Part shown: positions 42,268 to 51,611 of the stretch, one piece after another
Numbering within the stretch: position 1 is the first letter of the stretch
Layout: the number at the start of each line of letters is the position of its first letter
Assembly (NCBI GenBank): GCA_900317835.1
Contig: ONIL01000022.1
Location: forward strand, 44,340-108,339
Length of the DNA: 64,000 nt
From: an uncultured Prevotellaceae bacterium
Lineage (GTDB): Bacteria; Bacteroidota; Bacteroidia; Bacteroidales; Muribaculaceae
Direction of reading: 5' to 3'
Notes under the pieces: generated by a model
What the model was told of the DNA's origin: nothing
What the model saw: the letters and a program-made list of their open reading frames with translations, nothing else
The model's database searches: none
Made by a program: the position numbers and the translations under genes

Positions 42268-43872
42268 ATGAGCATTTCCAGAATATCTATTCTTTCCTTC
42301 TTTTTGGCATTGACCGCAATTGCCGTGAGTGCCCAAAGTAGTGATGCAGTGGTCAGGGATAAGATCACTAATGCGGTAATGAAGGTATATGACGACCAAC
42401 TTGCCAAGGATCCTAAAGATTACAACACGTTGTTTGCCCGTGCCCATCAGCATTACTATAATGGCGAATACACAGCAGCTCTTGCCGATGTGAATCAGGC
42501 CATGTTGCTCACACCCAAGACTGACAAGGAACTGCGCTTTGATGAACACATCCTGCGAGCACGCATCAGCGATGCACGTCAGGATTATGCCAGCGAACTT
42601 GCCGACCTGCGCCTGGCTCTGGAGTTGCAGCCCAAGTCGCTCGCATGCACCGACCTGATTGCTAAAGCGAACCTCAAGGTGGGTAATTATGATGCTGCCG
42701 AAAAGGCCTTTAAAACCATCCTGCGTGCCGAATCGATGAATTATGACGCCCTTTATGGCTTGGCTCTCGTAGAGATGGGCCGCAATAATCCCAAGGGGGC
42801 CCTGGAGAATGTTGATAAGGCGGTCAGCCTGTTCCGCGCCGAACCGCAGGTATATGTGAATCGCGCTGACATTTACACCCGTCAAGGCGACGTTGATGCG
42901 GCTGTGCGTGACTTGATTCAAGGCATGGAAGTGGGTGACGGCGGTAATGCTGTGCAAAGTCTGTTTGACCTGAGCGATACCCACTATGACAAGGTGATGC
43001 GTGCGCTGGCTGATGTTGCCGATAGAACAAATGACAATGGCATCTACCGTTACTTGAGGGCCAGCATTGCGATGGACCATTCCCGCTATGGCCAGGCATT
43101 GAAGGACCTTAATTTCATCAAACGCAACCGCTTGTACAATACCCACGCTGTGTATTACAACATCGCGAAGTGTTATCTGGAGTTGGAGCGGTTTGATGAA
43201 GCGCTCGTCAATGTGGACCAAGCATTAGCCATGGCACCCGATCAACCCGAATATTATCTGGTGAAATCGTTGGCCGAGTATAACGTGGGTGATGGAGGTA
43301 ACTTTGATGCGGCTTGGGATGTATTGGACCGTTGCTCGAGTCAAACACCGCAATATGTTCCGATGCTGTTGGCCAAGGCCTCATTATTGATGGCGCAGGG
43401 CCAGGATGCAACCGCTTTAGGCTACTTGAATGCGGCGGTTGCCAATGACCCCACCGATGAAGAAGCTCTGCTCACGCGGGCCATGTTGCTTAAAAAACTG
43501 GGCAAGAAGGACCTTAGTACAAAAGACTTGAACACCATATCGCTGTTGAGCGATGACATGATGAACCTCAAGGGGATAGCGTTGAGCGAGCTGGGACGTG
43601 ACAATGATGCTTTCGCATGGTTGCAGAACTTGACTTCGGCCCACAATCCAGGTGGCGATAATTTTATTAGCGCTGCTCTGTTCATGGTCAATAGGGGAGA
43701 TCATTTCAAGGCTCTTGAATATCTGCAAAAGGCCATTGAAAACGGTTATGGCAGTCTGTACAAGCTTCAGCTTGACAAATTATCAACCGTCAATTTTGAG
43801 CCCCTTCGCAGTGAACCGGAGTTCAAGAATCTCATTGATAAGTCCGTGCGCAATTTTGTCGAAGGAGATTAA
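42268..43872 (+). CDS. Exported tetratricopeptide repeat protein
   Basis: A 534-residue exported protein; signal SISRISILSFFLALTAIAVS, then AQS. About a dozen TPR-like helical pairs follow, for example NTLFARAHQHYYNGEYTAAL, YDALYGLALVEMGRNNPKGA, VYYNIAKCYLELERFDEALV and EEALLTRAMLLKKLGKKDLS. Such proteins scaffold protein complexes in the periplasm or at the outer membrane; the partner is unknown. It lies 23 bases after kdsA and 25 bases before the BamA/TamA-family gene on the same strand, so it may assist envelope assembly (inference). Confidence 0.85.
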   Translation: MSISRISILSFFLALTAIAVSAQSSDAVVRDKITNAVMKVYDDQLAKDPKDYNTLFARAHQHYYNGEYTAALADVNQAMLLTPKTDKELRFDEHILRARISDARQDYASELADLRLALELQPKSLACTDLIAKANLKVGNYDAAEKAFKTILRAESMNYDALYGLALVEMGRNNPKGALENVDKAVSLFRAEPQVYVNRADIYTRQGDVDAAVRDLIQGMEVGDGGNAVQSLFDLSDTHYDKVMRALADVADRTNDNGIYRYLRASIAMDHSRYGQALKDLNFIKRNRLYNTHAVYYNIAKCYLELERFDEALVNVDQALAMAPDQPEYYLVKSLAEYNVGDGGNFDAAWDVLDRCSSQTPQYVPMLLAKASLLMAQGQDATALGYLNAAVANDPTDEEALLTRAMLLKKLGKKDLSTKDLNTISLLSDDMMNLKGIALSELGRDNDAFAWLQNLTSAHNPGGDNFISAALFMVNRGDHFKALEYLQKAIENGYGSLYKLQLDKLSTVNFEPLRSEPEFKNLIDKSVRNFVEGD

Positions 43873-43897
43873 GTCCCAGGTTTCAAGCGGTAAATAA

Positions 43898-46234
43898 ATG
43901 GAGCGCCCTGTTTCATCGGTATTGAGAGGCGTCACCATGGCACTTTTGTCGATGGTGTTGTTGGCGTCATGCTCATCAACCAAGCATGTGCCCGAGGGCA
44001 AAATGTTGCTTGACAAGGTGAGTATCAATATCGAGGATCCTCACAAGGACGTTGAGAAGGCTCAATTGTACAATTACCTGCGTCAGAATGCCAATCACCG
44101 TGTTCTGGGTGGCCTCAAACTCCAGTTGGGTTTTTATAACCTATCCGGCAAGAATAGCAAGAACTGGTTTAACCGCTGGATTCAACGCGTGGGAACGCCG
44201 CCTGTGATCTATGACAGCACGCTCACGATAGCCAGTGCCGACCAGTTGAGCACTGCATTGAGAAACAAGGGCTTCATGAAGAATTCGGTCACCTATCGCG
44301 TGGATGCCGACAGTGCGCGCCGAAAAGCCAAGGTCGATTACGACATCTCGTTAGGTGAGCCCTATTACATTCAGTCTATCAACTATGACATCGCTGACGA
44401 GACGTTAAAGGAGGCGATTCTTGCCGACTCGGCACGGTTTACCGTGAGCAGTGGTGACCTGTTGGATTACAACCATCTGAACGAATGGCGTCAAATGATC
44501 ACCGACAACCTGCGCAACAAGGGCTACTACGCTTTTAATAAGGACTATATTACATTTGTCGCCGATACTGCTACAGGTTCCCATGCGGTGGATCTCACGC
44601 TCCTCAGCCGTGCTCCCTATCATAATGACCGAATGCCCTATTATACCGAGCATGAACCGTTCTACATCCGCAATGTGACTTATATCACCGACTATGACCC
44701 CGTGGCGATGCGCGACGGGTATTTCGGCGATGACACCGTTACGATTAGAGGGGGAGTCAAGGTCATTCAAGGCGAAGTGAGTTATTTGCGCCCCGAGGTG
44801 CTGGATGAGTGCAATTACATCGAGCCGGGCTCGCTCTACATCGCCGAGGCTGTGAACAGGACCTACCGTGCATTGGGGCGATTGAATGTGCTCAAGTCAA
44901 TCAATATTGACGTGAGACCCGTCGGTGAGGTTGATGGTCTTCTTATGGTTGACGCTTTTGTGCTCCTGCAGCCCGATAGGTCACAAAACATCTCGGTATC
45001 ACTTGAAGGTACTAACAGTGAGGGTGACTTGGGCTTCGGTGTGGGATTGGATTATGAACACCGCAATCTTTTCAAGGGCGCCGAGGTGTTGAGTGGCAAG
45101 TTCAAGGCTTCCTACGAGAGCATATCAGGAAACTTGGCTGGTCTGATTAATGATAATTACAGTGAATACTCAACCGAGTTGGGTATCACTTTCCCTAAAT
45201 TCATGTTCCCGCTCTTGAAGCGGTCATTCAAGCGCAAGATACAGGCGTCAACTGTGTTCTCGGTGAATTTTGACTATCAGGCGCGCCCCGAGTACACACG
45301 AGTGATAGCTGGTGGGGCATGGCGATATCAGTGGAGTGAGCGCAGCCGACGACTGGCGCACACGTTGACGCTGTTTGACCTGAGTGTCATCAGTGTCCCC
45401 AAGCTTAACCAACAGTTCCTTGACCGCATCAACTTGCTGCTGCAAGAGAGTTACAGGGATCACTTGATCATGAGAATGGGCTACAACTTCTACCGAACCA
45501 ACAAAGCTGAGTTGAATGTATTGCAGATGGGCCGTTTCCAGCGCAATGTGTTCACCATTCGCGCCAATGCTGAGACAGCTGGCAACCTGCTCTACGGTTT
45601 ATCGCATCTCACTGGCCAAAAGGCTGGCGACGATGGCACCTACAAGGCGCTGGGTATCCGTTATTCGCAGTATTTCAAGGCCGATGCCGACTATGCTTTC
45701 ACCCATTATTTTGATCAGCGCCAGTCCATCGCGTTCCATGTGGGGGCTGGTGTGGCTTTCCCCTATGGTAACAGTGACGTTTTGCCGTTTGAGAAACGTT
45801 TCTATAGTGGCGGTGCCAACAGCGTACGTGGCTGGGGCGTGCGTACTTTGGGCCCAGGCAGTTACGACAGTACTGATAGCCTGTCTAACTTCTTCTATCA
45901 ATGTGGTGACATCCGCTTTGACATTAGCTTGGAGTACCGCGCCAAACTGTTTTGGGTTGTCGAATTAGGCCTGTTCCTGGATGCAGGTAATATCTGGACC
46001 ATCAAGGACTATGAAAACCAGGCTGGTGGCGCATTCAAGTTCAATAAGTTCTATGAGCAGATTGCTGCGGCCTATGGAGCTGGTATCCGCTTGGATTTCA
46101 AGTACTTCCTGGTGCGTGTGGATATGGGTATGAAGGCTCACAATCCCGCAAGCGGACAAGAGCATTGGCCCTTGCTGCATCCCAAATTCAAACGAGACAG
46201 CGAGTTCCACTTCTCGGTAGGTTACCCGTTCTAA
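43898..46234 (+). CDS. BamA/TamA-family outer-membrane protein
   Basis: A 778-residue Omp85-type protein. The N-terminus has a lipoprotein-like signal (VTMALLSMVLLASC, then SSTKHVPEG). POTRA-like domains follow (DKVSINIED, LGEPYYIQSINYD, EPFYIRNVTYI), and a C-terminal beta-barrel carries the conserved FYSGGANSVRGW motif (about residue 637) and ends in FHFSVGYPF with a terminal aromatic. The protein likely inserts or transports outer-membrane or surface proteins. The lipidated start is common in Bacteroidetes paralogues but not in canonical BamA, so this is probably not the essential BamA. Confidence 0.88.
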   Translation: MERPVSSVLRGVTMALLSMVLLASCSSTKHVPEGKMLLDKVSINIEDPHKDVEKAQLYNYLRQNANHRVLGGLKLQLGFYNLSGKNSKNWFNRWIQRVGTPPVIYDSTLTIASADQLSTALRNKGFMKNSVTYRVDADSARRKAKVDYDISLGEPYYIQSINYDIADETLKEAILADSARFTVSSGDLLDYNHLNEWRQMITDNLRNKGYYAFNKDYITFVADTATGSHAVDLTLLSRAPYHNDRMPYYTEHEPFYIRNVTYITDYDPVAMRDGYFGDDTVTIRGGVKVIQGEVSYLRPEVLDECNYIEPGSLYIAEAVNRTYRALGRLNVLKSINIDVRPVGEVDGLLMVDAFVLLQPDRSQNISVSLEGTNSEGDLGFGVGLDYEHRNLFKGAEVLSGKFKASYESISGNLAGLINDNYSEYSTELGITFPKFMFPLLKRSFKRKIQASTVFSVNFDYQARPEYTRVIAGGAWRYQWSERSRRLAHTLTLFDLSVISVPKLNQQFLDRINLLLQESYRDHLIMRMGYNFYRTNKAELNVLQMGRFQRNVFTIRANAETAGNLLYGLSHLTGQKAGDDGTYKALGIRYSQYFKADADYAFTHYFDQRQSIAFHVGAGVAFPYGNSDVLPFEKRFYSGGANSVRGWGVRTLGPGSYDSTDSLSNFFYQCGDIRFDISLEYRAKLFWVVELGLFLDAGNIWTIKDYENQAGGAFKFNKFYEQIAAAYGAGIRLDFKYFLVRVDMGMKAHNPASGQEHWPLLHPKFKRDSEFHFSVGYPF

Positions 46235-46267
46235 TAAATATATTTTTTGAACAAAAAGAATTACGAT

Positions 46268-46792
46268 ATGACAATCATGAGAAAGAGACTGATTATTGCA
46301 GTGATGGTAATGGCTATCGCGATACTGGCAGGTGCACAGGAACAACAGGCGCCCTTAAAGAAGGTATATGACGAGCAGATTAACCCGTTGGAACAGATTG
46401 ACCAGGCCGTGGCACGCGCTGGCGACGAGGGCAAGTATGTCATCTGTCAGGTGGGTGGCAACTGGTGCCCATGGTGTCTGCGTTTTGCCGACTTTATCAC
46501 CAACGACAGCACCATCAACCAGGTGATAGAGGATAACTTCATCTATATCCATGTGAACTATAATCCGCGTGCCAAGGACGATGCAGCCCGCGTCAAGTTG
46601 GCTGAGCAGATGCTGCAGCGCTTGGGCAATCCCGCCCGATTTGGCTTCCCTGTGTTTGTCGTGCTGGACGGTGAGGGCAATGTCATCCACATTCAGGACA
46701 GCGTCTTCCTGGAGGAAGGCAAGGGCTATAACAAGGAGCGCACCCTGCGTTTTTTCCAAAACTGGACTCCTGCCTCCGTAATGGCTCATTAA
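46268..46792 (+). CDS. Exported thioredoxin-family protein
   Basis: A 174-residue exported protein with signal RKRLIIAVMVMAIAILAGAQ and a thioredoxin fold. The redox motif is CPWC in GGNWCPWCLRFADF, followed later by the cis-Pro region RFGFPVFVVLDGEGNVI. A long acidic segment before the active site resembles the thioredoxin_7 type. It probably acts as a periplasmic disulfide reductase or isomerase. ATG 46268 was chosen over an upstream in-frame start so that the signal peptide is near the N-terminus. A strong hairpin (46828-46877) follows. Confidence 0.86.
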   Translation: MTIMRKRLIIAVMVMAIAILAGAQEQQAPLKKVYDEQINPLEQIDQAVARAGDEGKYVICQVGGNWCPWCLRFADFITNDSTINQVIEDNFIYIHVNYNPRAKDDAARVKLAEQMLQRLGNPARFGFPVFVVLDGEGNVIHIQDSVFLEEGKGYNKERTLRFFQNWTPASVMAH

Positions 46793-46827
46793 AACAGAAT
46801 CAGCAGGCCGAAAAGCCTGGAAACTAC

Positions 46828-46877
46828 AATGAAATGAACCCCAAAAGTTGGAAAATGCTTTTGGGGTTCACTTCATT
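46828..46877. terminator. Strong bidirectional terminator hairpin
   Basis: A 20-base inverted repeat with one mismatch (46828-46847 and 46858-46877; core GAACCCCAAAAG / CTTTTGGGGTTC) lies between two convergent genes and likely ends both transcripts. Confidence 0.8.
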
Positions 46878-46898
46878 ATTCAACTGCTGGAATATGAT

Positions 46899-46911
46899 CG
46901 CCCTGTGGGCG
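46899..46911. repeat. CGCCCTGTGGGCG hairpin, copy 1
   Basis: CGCCC-TGT-GGGCG, just 3' of the minus-strand lipoprotein gene. The same core with similar left flank (ATTCAA....TG.AA) recurs at 48784-48802, also 3' of a minus-strand gene. Confidence 0.55.
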
Positions 46912-46924
46912 GGACATTCGGTGC

Positions 46925-47518
46925 TTATTGTTCAACGATACTCCAGTCGGCCACCGACATGTCGATAATCTCGTTATTGTTCTCGAAATCCAGGTCCATT
47001 GAGATTTTACCGTACTCAAGGGAATAAATCTCATAATCGGCCTCGGAGCTGGGCTCTATCAGTTTAGTGCCCTTGATTGCCAGCGCCTCGCTGCGTTTTA
47101 TGCCAACGTGGATTCCTTGGGCGGTTTTGATGTTGGGAGAGTGAACAATTACCCGGTAGATGGTGCCTTCGTTTTCCTCAGCAGTGAACATCAGGTTGTT
47201 GTCCTTGTCGTAGAAGTACCATCCTTCAACCTCCAATAATCCGATTTCTTCGTCTGAACCTTCGTCATTTAGCTTGACATATTCCTTGCGGGCATATAAT
47301 CCATCAACTGCTTCGGGCAGATCCTTGACATTGGCTCCCAGGACAACGGGAGACACTCCTTCCTCGGTAAATATTGGTTCAACAGGTGCATTCTGTTCCG
47401 CGGCTACTTGCGTGGTGTCGGCTGGATTATCGCCTTCACCCTGGTTGGCATTAACGCTACACGCGGTGAGAATGATGGCGGCCACGGTAACCGCTGCTGT
47501 CTTGAACAAGTGTTTCAT
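46925..47518 (-). CDS. Unknown lipoprotein, 197 residues
   Basis: A lipoprotein with signal KHLFKTAAVTVAAIILTAC and a polar linker (about residues 21-48) rich in Gln, Glu and Asn. The following domain has a regular beta-rich pattern: VEGWYFYDKDNNLMFTAEE, IYRVIVHSPNIKT, AQGIHVGIKRSEALAI and a final DLDFENNNEIIDMSV. The layout loosely resembles DUF1131-type lipoproteins, but I would not assign that family. It converges on the thioredoxin gene. The next gene upstream on this strand starts 43 bases away and is also exported. Confidence 0.65.
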   Translation of the reverse strand: MKHLFKTAAVTVAAIILTACSVNANQGEGDNPADTTQVAAEQNAPVEPIFTEEGVSPVVLGANVKDLPEAVDGLYARKEYVKLNDEGSDEEIGLLEVEGWYFYDKDNNLMFTAEENEGTIYRVIVHSPNIKTAQGIHVGIKRSEALAIKGTKLIEPSSEADYEIYSLEYGKISMDLDFENNNEIIDMSVADWSIVEQ

Positions 47519-47561
47519 AATCGTGTTTTTTAAAATGAGTGGTTATTGTTAAATTGGAGAA

Positions 47562-48599
47562 TTATTTTGTGGAAAGTCCTGCAAAGACACGCTTTATTTC
47601 CTCGTGATAGGTGACCGGACTCTTCTCGCGTTTGAGCAGCAAGCCTTTGAAGGTAAGGTCTCCGTTAGCGTTCGGGGTGCAGAATTTGTCGTCTTGATAA
47701 AGGTAGTTGTCAATCTTGTAAAAGTTCTCGCCAACCTTGAATTGCACATGAGGAGTGTCCACACAGATGTAGCTGATGGTGGTTTGGTCGGCCGAAATGC
47801 CCTTGAACATCACTTCGCCACCCAGTGTGAAAGTGATCAGCATGTAGTTCTTGCCATCGTTAGTGAACTTGCTGATGGTGTAATTGTCATACATGTAGGG
47901 GATGGCTTGGGGTAGGTTGGCGATGGCCGAGCCAATTAAAACCTTGCCTTCACCATAGACACCGTCGCTTTTCAAGCTCGGTAGCAGTGTGATGGGCACG
48001 TTGTCCATGCGGAATGTCCCATGAAGTGTATTGTAATCATGGTCAAGGTAATAATAACCCATCTCAACCCTCTTGAACTTGGTGTCATCGAGATTCACAT
48101 AATTAAATAGCAAGTTCATGTTCAGTTTGGTATCGTCAAGAATCGTCATGGAAGTGCGATCTGAGGAAAAAGTATTATCGTTCTCCATGTCAAGGCCACC
48201 TTTAGTAAATTGATTGCCATTGTCATCAACGGCCACGCAATAGTCGATGTCAGAGTAGATTTTCCATGACTCGTCGCTGCTGTTGTAAAATTGCATGTGC
48301 AGGATGACGTCCTTGGAACCATAGACGCGGGTGGCGTGGAGCGAAGTCATGCTCACCCCCGGGTTTTCACCGATAATGCTCACCTTGGTGTCTCCCAACT
48401 GGTAGGATTTTGTCTTTTGCTTCTTGTTGTTGGGGGTGTTGCTGCTGTTGTTGCTGTCCTCGCCCAGGATGGCGTTAGTGACGTCGTCAACGGTCTTGGA
48501 GGCTTTCTCGATAGCATTGCCCAGTTTTTTGAAGAATTGGGCGTTGGTCTGTCCGTGTACCCCTGCGATTAGAATGAGTGCGATAAGAATCTTTTTCAT
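47562..48599 (-). CDS. Unknown secreted protein, 345 residues
   Basis: An exported protein with signal KKILIALILIAGVHGQTNAQ. Residues about 21-65 form an amphipathic helix (FFKKLGNAIEKASKTVDDV) and an Asn/Ser/Lys-rich linker. The rest is a beta-rich domain of ~280 residues (VILHMQFYNSSDESWKIYSD, FRMDNVPITLLPSL, MLITFTLGGEVMFKGISA). No family recognised. It may be co-transcribed with the lipoprotein gene at 46925, which begins 43 bases downstream. A near-complete promoter lies upstream at 48644-48675. Confidence 0.65.
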   Translation of the reverse strand: MKKILIALILIAGVHGQTNAQFFKKLGNAIEKASKTVDDVTNAILGEDSNNSSNTPNNKKQKTKSYQLGDTKVSIIGENPGVSMTSLHATRVYGSKDVILHMQFYNSSDESWKIYSDIDYCVAVDDNGNQFTKGGLDMENDNTFSSDRTSMTILDDTKLNMNLLFNYVNLDDTKFKRVEMGYYYLDHDYNTLHGTFRMDNVPITLLPSLKSDGVYGEGKVLIGSAIANLPQAIPYMYDNYTISKFTNDGKNYMLITFTLGGEVMFKGISADQTTISYICVDTPHVQFKVGENFYKIDNYLYQDDKFCTPNANGDLTFKGLLLKREKSPVTYHEEIKRVFAGLSTK

Positions 48600-48643
48600 A
48601 ATTGTGATTGTTTTGATTGGTTAATGATTTCTTGTTTGTGATG

Positions 48644-48675
48644 CAAAGGTAAATAGACGCAGTGGCGCATCCAAG
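48644..48675 (-). promoter_or_regulatory. Promoter of the secreted protein gene at 47562
   Basis: On the minus strand TACCTTTG (48644-48651) is preceded after 20 bases by CTTG (48672-48675), one mismatch from TTTG. It lies 45 bases before the start. Confidence 0.6.
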
Positions 48676-48783
48676 ATAAAATATTCATATTGGATGAAAT
48701 ACTGGGATTAATGTATGAAATGTGATTGGGGAACAGGACAGACCCTATTAGAGGTCGTTTCATCATTCAATAGATGAAACTAT

Positions 48784-48802
48784 AACCGCCCTGTGGGCGG
48801 TT
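48784..48802. repeat. CGCCCTGTGGGCG hairpin, copy 2
   Basis: AACCGCCC-TGT-GGGCGGTT, a perfect 8-bp stem, 55 bases past the stop of the minus-strand transporter gene. Next to it is a second dyad, GTTTCATC-N8-GATGAAAC. Probably a terminator; its core recurs at 46899-46911. Confidence 0.6.
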
Positions 48803-48856
48803 AAGTTACTTTTAAAACAACGTTTAGGCAGAGGCTAAGGAATAGGACAGGGATCC

Positions 48857-50542
48857 TCAGGCAACGGCGAAGATGATGATGAGCTCGGCTATCAAGACGC
48901 GCATGAACATCGTCAAAGGATAGACTGTGGCATAGGCAACGGCTGGGGTGTCGTTGCCTGCCGTGGTGTTGGCGTAGCCCAATGCGGGCGGGTCGGTGGT
49001 GGCACCAGCGACAAGGCCCATAATGGTGCAATAGTTGAGCCGGAGCTTGCTACGAGCCACGATAACGGCAATCATCAGCGGGATGATGGTGATGAGGAAG
49101 CCGTAGAGCACCCAGGTTAAACCATTGGCACTCAAGATGGTCTCTACGAAACGCCCACCGGCTGCGATACCCACCGAGGCAAGGAACAGGCACAGTCCCA
49201 ACTCACGCAGCATGAGGCTGGCTGCATTGCTGGTATAGGTAACGAGTTTGGCCTTGTAGCCATAGCGGCCGATGAGGATGGCGACGATGAGCGGGCCACC
49301 CGCGAGACCAAGTTTCATGGGAACCGACATACCGGGCAACATGATGGGAATGGATCCCACGATGATACCCATCACGATGCCGATGAACATCGTGAACAGG
49401 TTGGGGTGGTCCAGTCGCTTGTAGGAGTTGCCCATGCGCTTGCCTAGGCGGTCAACATCCTCCTCACGGCCGACGACAGTGAGGCGGTCGCCAATCTGCA
49501 GCGACAGGTTGGGGCTGGCAAGCAGTTCAACACCAGCGCGATAGACGCGGGTAACATTCACCTTGTAACCCTCGTGCAAGCGAATGGAGCCGATTTTGCG
49601 GCCGTTGAGCGCGCCCTGGGTGATAACGATGCGCTTGCTGACGATGCCCTTGGGTTCGGTCTCGAGTTGCCAGTCAAAGTCCACATGAGGCCCGATGATG
49701 GCATCGAAGATGTCCTGGTCGTGGGCGCTCATGACGATGCGCAGCACGTCGTCCTTGCGGATGATGGTCTCGCCCTGGGGAATCTCGACGGTGCCATCCT
49801 CACGCTTCATTCGCGAGATGGTGAAGTTGTGGTCGATGATGGCGTGCAGGCGCGTCACGGGGATGTCATAGATGAGCTTGTTAGTTACCTGATAGGTGAT
49901 GACGTGGGGCTTGAGTTGGCTGGCCTCCTTCTCGCGCTCGATGTCCTCGACCTCCTTGTCAACGTTGATCTTGAAGATGGCTTTGAGGAGCACCATCGAC
50001 AGGATAATTCCCACAACGCCAAGGGGATAGGCGGCGGCATATCCAAGGGACATCGACTCGTTGAGGTCACCAGCGCGATCGCCCACGGTCTCGATGAGGG
50101 CCTGCTGGGCAGCACCCAGTCCGGGAGTGTTGGTCACAGCGCCGCTCATCACGCCCACTAGGTCGGTAATGCTGATGTTGCCGGCGATGAAGTAGATGGC
50201 AAACGCCACCACGACGTTCAGGCCCACAATGAGCATAGCGATGCCGTTGAGTTGGATACCTTCGTTCTTGAACGAGGAGAAGAAACTGGGGCCCACCTGA
50301 AGACCGATAGAGAAGATGAACAAGATGAGGCCGAATTCCTGGATGAACTTGAGCGTTGCCGGGTCAACATCGATGCCAAGATGCCCTGCAAGGATACCGC
50401 AAAACAGCACAAAGGTCGCTCCCAGCGAGATTCCGAAAATCTTGACATTGCCCAGCATGACACCGATGGCAATTACTATGGCATATACAAGGATGGTGTG
50501 CGCTACACTGTTACCGATGAATAATTCTGTTAACCAGCTCAT
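48857..50542 (-). CDS. AspT/YidE-type putative transporter
   Basis: A 561-residue inner-membrane transporter of the aspartate-alanine antiporter (AspT/YidE/YbjL) type. It is a duplicated membrane module: the first half has FVLFCGILAGHLGIDVDPAT, GLILFIFSIGLQVGPSFF and MSGAVTNTPGLGAAQQAL. Two cytosolic TrkA-C (RCK-C) domains follow (about residues 200-370, with KGIVSKRIVITQGALNGRKI). The second membrane half has LGLCLFLASVGIAAGGRFV and MGLVAGATTDPPALGYANTT. The substrate is unknown in most members. It precedes nothing on this strand, while a HAD phosphatase starts 18 bases upstream of it. Confidence 0.87.
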   Translation of the reverse strand: MSWLTELFIGNSVAHTILVYAIVIAIGVMLGNVKIFGISLGATFVLFCGILAGHLGIDVDPATLKFIQEFGLILFIFSIGLQVGPSFFSSFKNEGIQLNGIAMLIVGLNVVVAFAIYFIAGNISITDLVGVMSGAVTNTPGLGAAQQALIETVGDRAGDLNESMSLGYAAAYPLGVVGIILSMVLLKAIFKINVDKEVEDIEREKEASQLKPHVITYQVTNKLIYDIPVTRLHAIIDHNFTISRMKREDGTVEIPQGETIIRKDDVLRIVMSAHDQDIFDAIIGPHVDFDWQLETEPKGIVSKRIVITQGALNGRKIGSIRLHEGYKVNVTRVYRAGVELLASPNLSLQIGDRLTVVGREEDVDRLGKRMGNSYKRLDHPNLFTMFIGIVMGIIVGSIPIMLPGMSVPMKLGLAGGPLIVAILIGRYGYKAKLVTYTSNAASLMLRELGLCLFLASVGIAAGGRFVETILSANGLTWVLYGFLITIIPLMIAVIVARSKLRLNYCTIMGLVAGATTDPPALGYANTTAGNDTPAVAYATVYPLTMFMRVLIAELIIIFAVA

Positions 50543-50560
50543 GATTTTGGATTTTAGATT

Positions 50561-51229
50561 TCAAGAAATGCGTATGCCGTTCTCGACAATGTCGAGAATA
50601 TCAACGGGATTGTTGACAATGACATCGGCATGGTATTCAACGAGTTCCTTCTTACTGCGGAAACCCCATGTCACACCGACCGAGTCGATACAGGCCCGAC
50701 GGGCAGTTTCCATGTCCACGCCGCTATCGCCGATGTAGAGGCAATCTGCCTTGGGCAAACGTGCTGTGGCAAGAATCGAGAACACCACGCTGGGATCAGG
50801 CTTGACATTGACGCCCTCGCGGTGACCCTCGATGGCGACGAAGTTGATGTCGGGATAGTAGTGGGGGATGATTTTGTCAACGGCCTTCTGGTACTTGTTG
50901 CTGGCTACCGCCATGGCTACTCCCATGTCGCGCAGGTCTTGCAAGAGTTCAGGCATGCCGTTATAGGGCTTGGTGTAGTCGGTGCAATGCTCGTCGTAGT
51001 ACGCCAGAAAGTCTCCCAGCACGCGGTCAACGGTCTCGTCGTCCCGAGCGTCCTCAGGTAGCACGCGTGTCATCAGTCGCCTCACGCCGTTGCCCACAAA
51101 ATAGGGGTAACTTGCCATGCTATGGGTGGCATAGCCGTTGCGTTCCAGCGCATAGTTGGCCGCCTGTCCCAAGTCTTCGATGGTGTTGAGCAGCGTCCCG
51201 TCAAGGTCAAATATCACCAATTTCTTCAT
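50561..51229 (-). CDS. HAD-family hydrolase, phosphoglycolate phosphatase-like
   Basis: A 222-residue HAD superfamily phosphatase. Motif I is VIFDLDGTLLNT (Asp nucleophile and acid), motif II is AVASNKYQKAVD, and motif IV is YIGDSGVDMETARRA. The cap domain lies between residues about 15-80. This pattern is that of phosphoglycolate phosphatase-like enzymes, but substrate specificity cannot be read. ATG 51229 was chosen because a complete promoter sits 20 bases upstream of it. The AspT/YidE-type gene starts 18 bases after its stop, so the two form a likely operon. Confidence 0.87.
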   Translation of the reverse strand: MKKLVIFDLDGTLLNTIEDLGQAANYALERNGYATHSMASYPYFVGNGVRRLMTRVLPEDARDDETVDRVLGDFLAYYDEHCTDYTKPYNGMPELLQDLRDMGVAMAVASNKYQKAVDKIIPHYYPDINFVAIEGHREGVNVKPDPSVVFSILATARLPKADCLYIGDSGVDMETARRACIDSVGVTWGFRSKKELVEYHADVIVNNPVDILDIVENGIRIS

Positions 51230-51248
51230 GTCGTTCTCAATTTTACTG

Positions 51249-51280
51249 CAAAGGTACACGATAACGCGTGAAAAGCCAAA
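51249..51280 (-). promoter_or_regulatory. Promoter of the HAD hydrolase-transporter operon
   Basis: On the minus strand TTTG (51277-51280), a 20-base gap and TACCTTTG (51249-51256) match the Bacteroidetes consensus exactly. Confidence 0.8.
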
Positions 51281-51533
51281 AATAATTGTGCTTTTCCTCC
51301 CGGCATTGCTGTCCCAGGCGGGTCACATCATCATATCAGAGATCGTATTCATTATCGTAAATTATATTAGCAACCTTTTCGTAATCATGACATTTTATTT
51401 ATTTTCATCAGTTAATTATTCGCTTTGAAAAAGAATGATGTCTATTGAGCAAAACAAATGATCGTCTTGCTATTAGTCAATGGTTATGAAAATCCTGGTT
51501 TTTGACTCATGGGAAGGAATCTGCCGGCATGGG

Positions 51534-51547
51534 TGCAATCGTTTGCA
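51534..51547. promoter_or_regulatory. LacI-type operator-like palindrome upstream of the amylase gene
   Basis: TGCAATCGTTTGCA is one base from the classic LacI/GalR-family operator TGCAAACGTTTGCA. It lies 56 bases upstream of the putative -7 box. The position suggests control of amylase expression by a LacI-family sugar regulator, as known for maltose/starch genes in other phyla; inference. Confidence 0.45.
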
Positions 51548-51603
51548 TTGTTTTTTTTAGAGCTAATGATTGATGAAGGGATGGATAAGACAATAGAAAT
51601 CAC

Positions 51604-51611
51604 TAACTTTG
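51604..51611 (+). promoter_or_regulatory. Putative -7 box of the amylase gene
   Basis: TAACTTTG, a full TAnnTTTG match, 89 bases before the ATG. No TTTG at 19-21 bases upstream. Confidence 0.45.
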
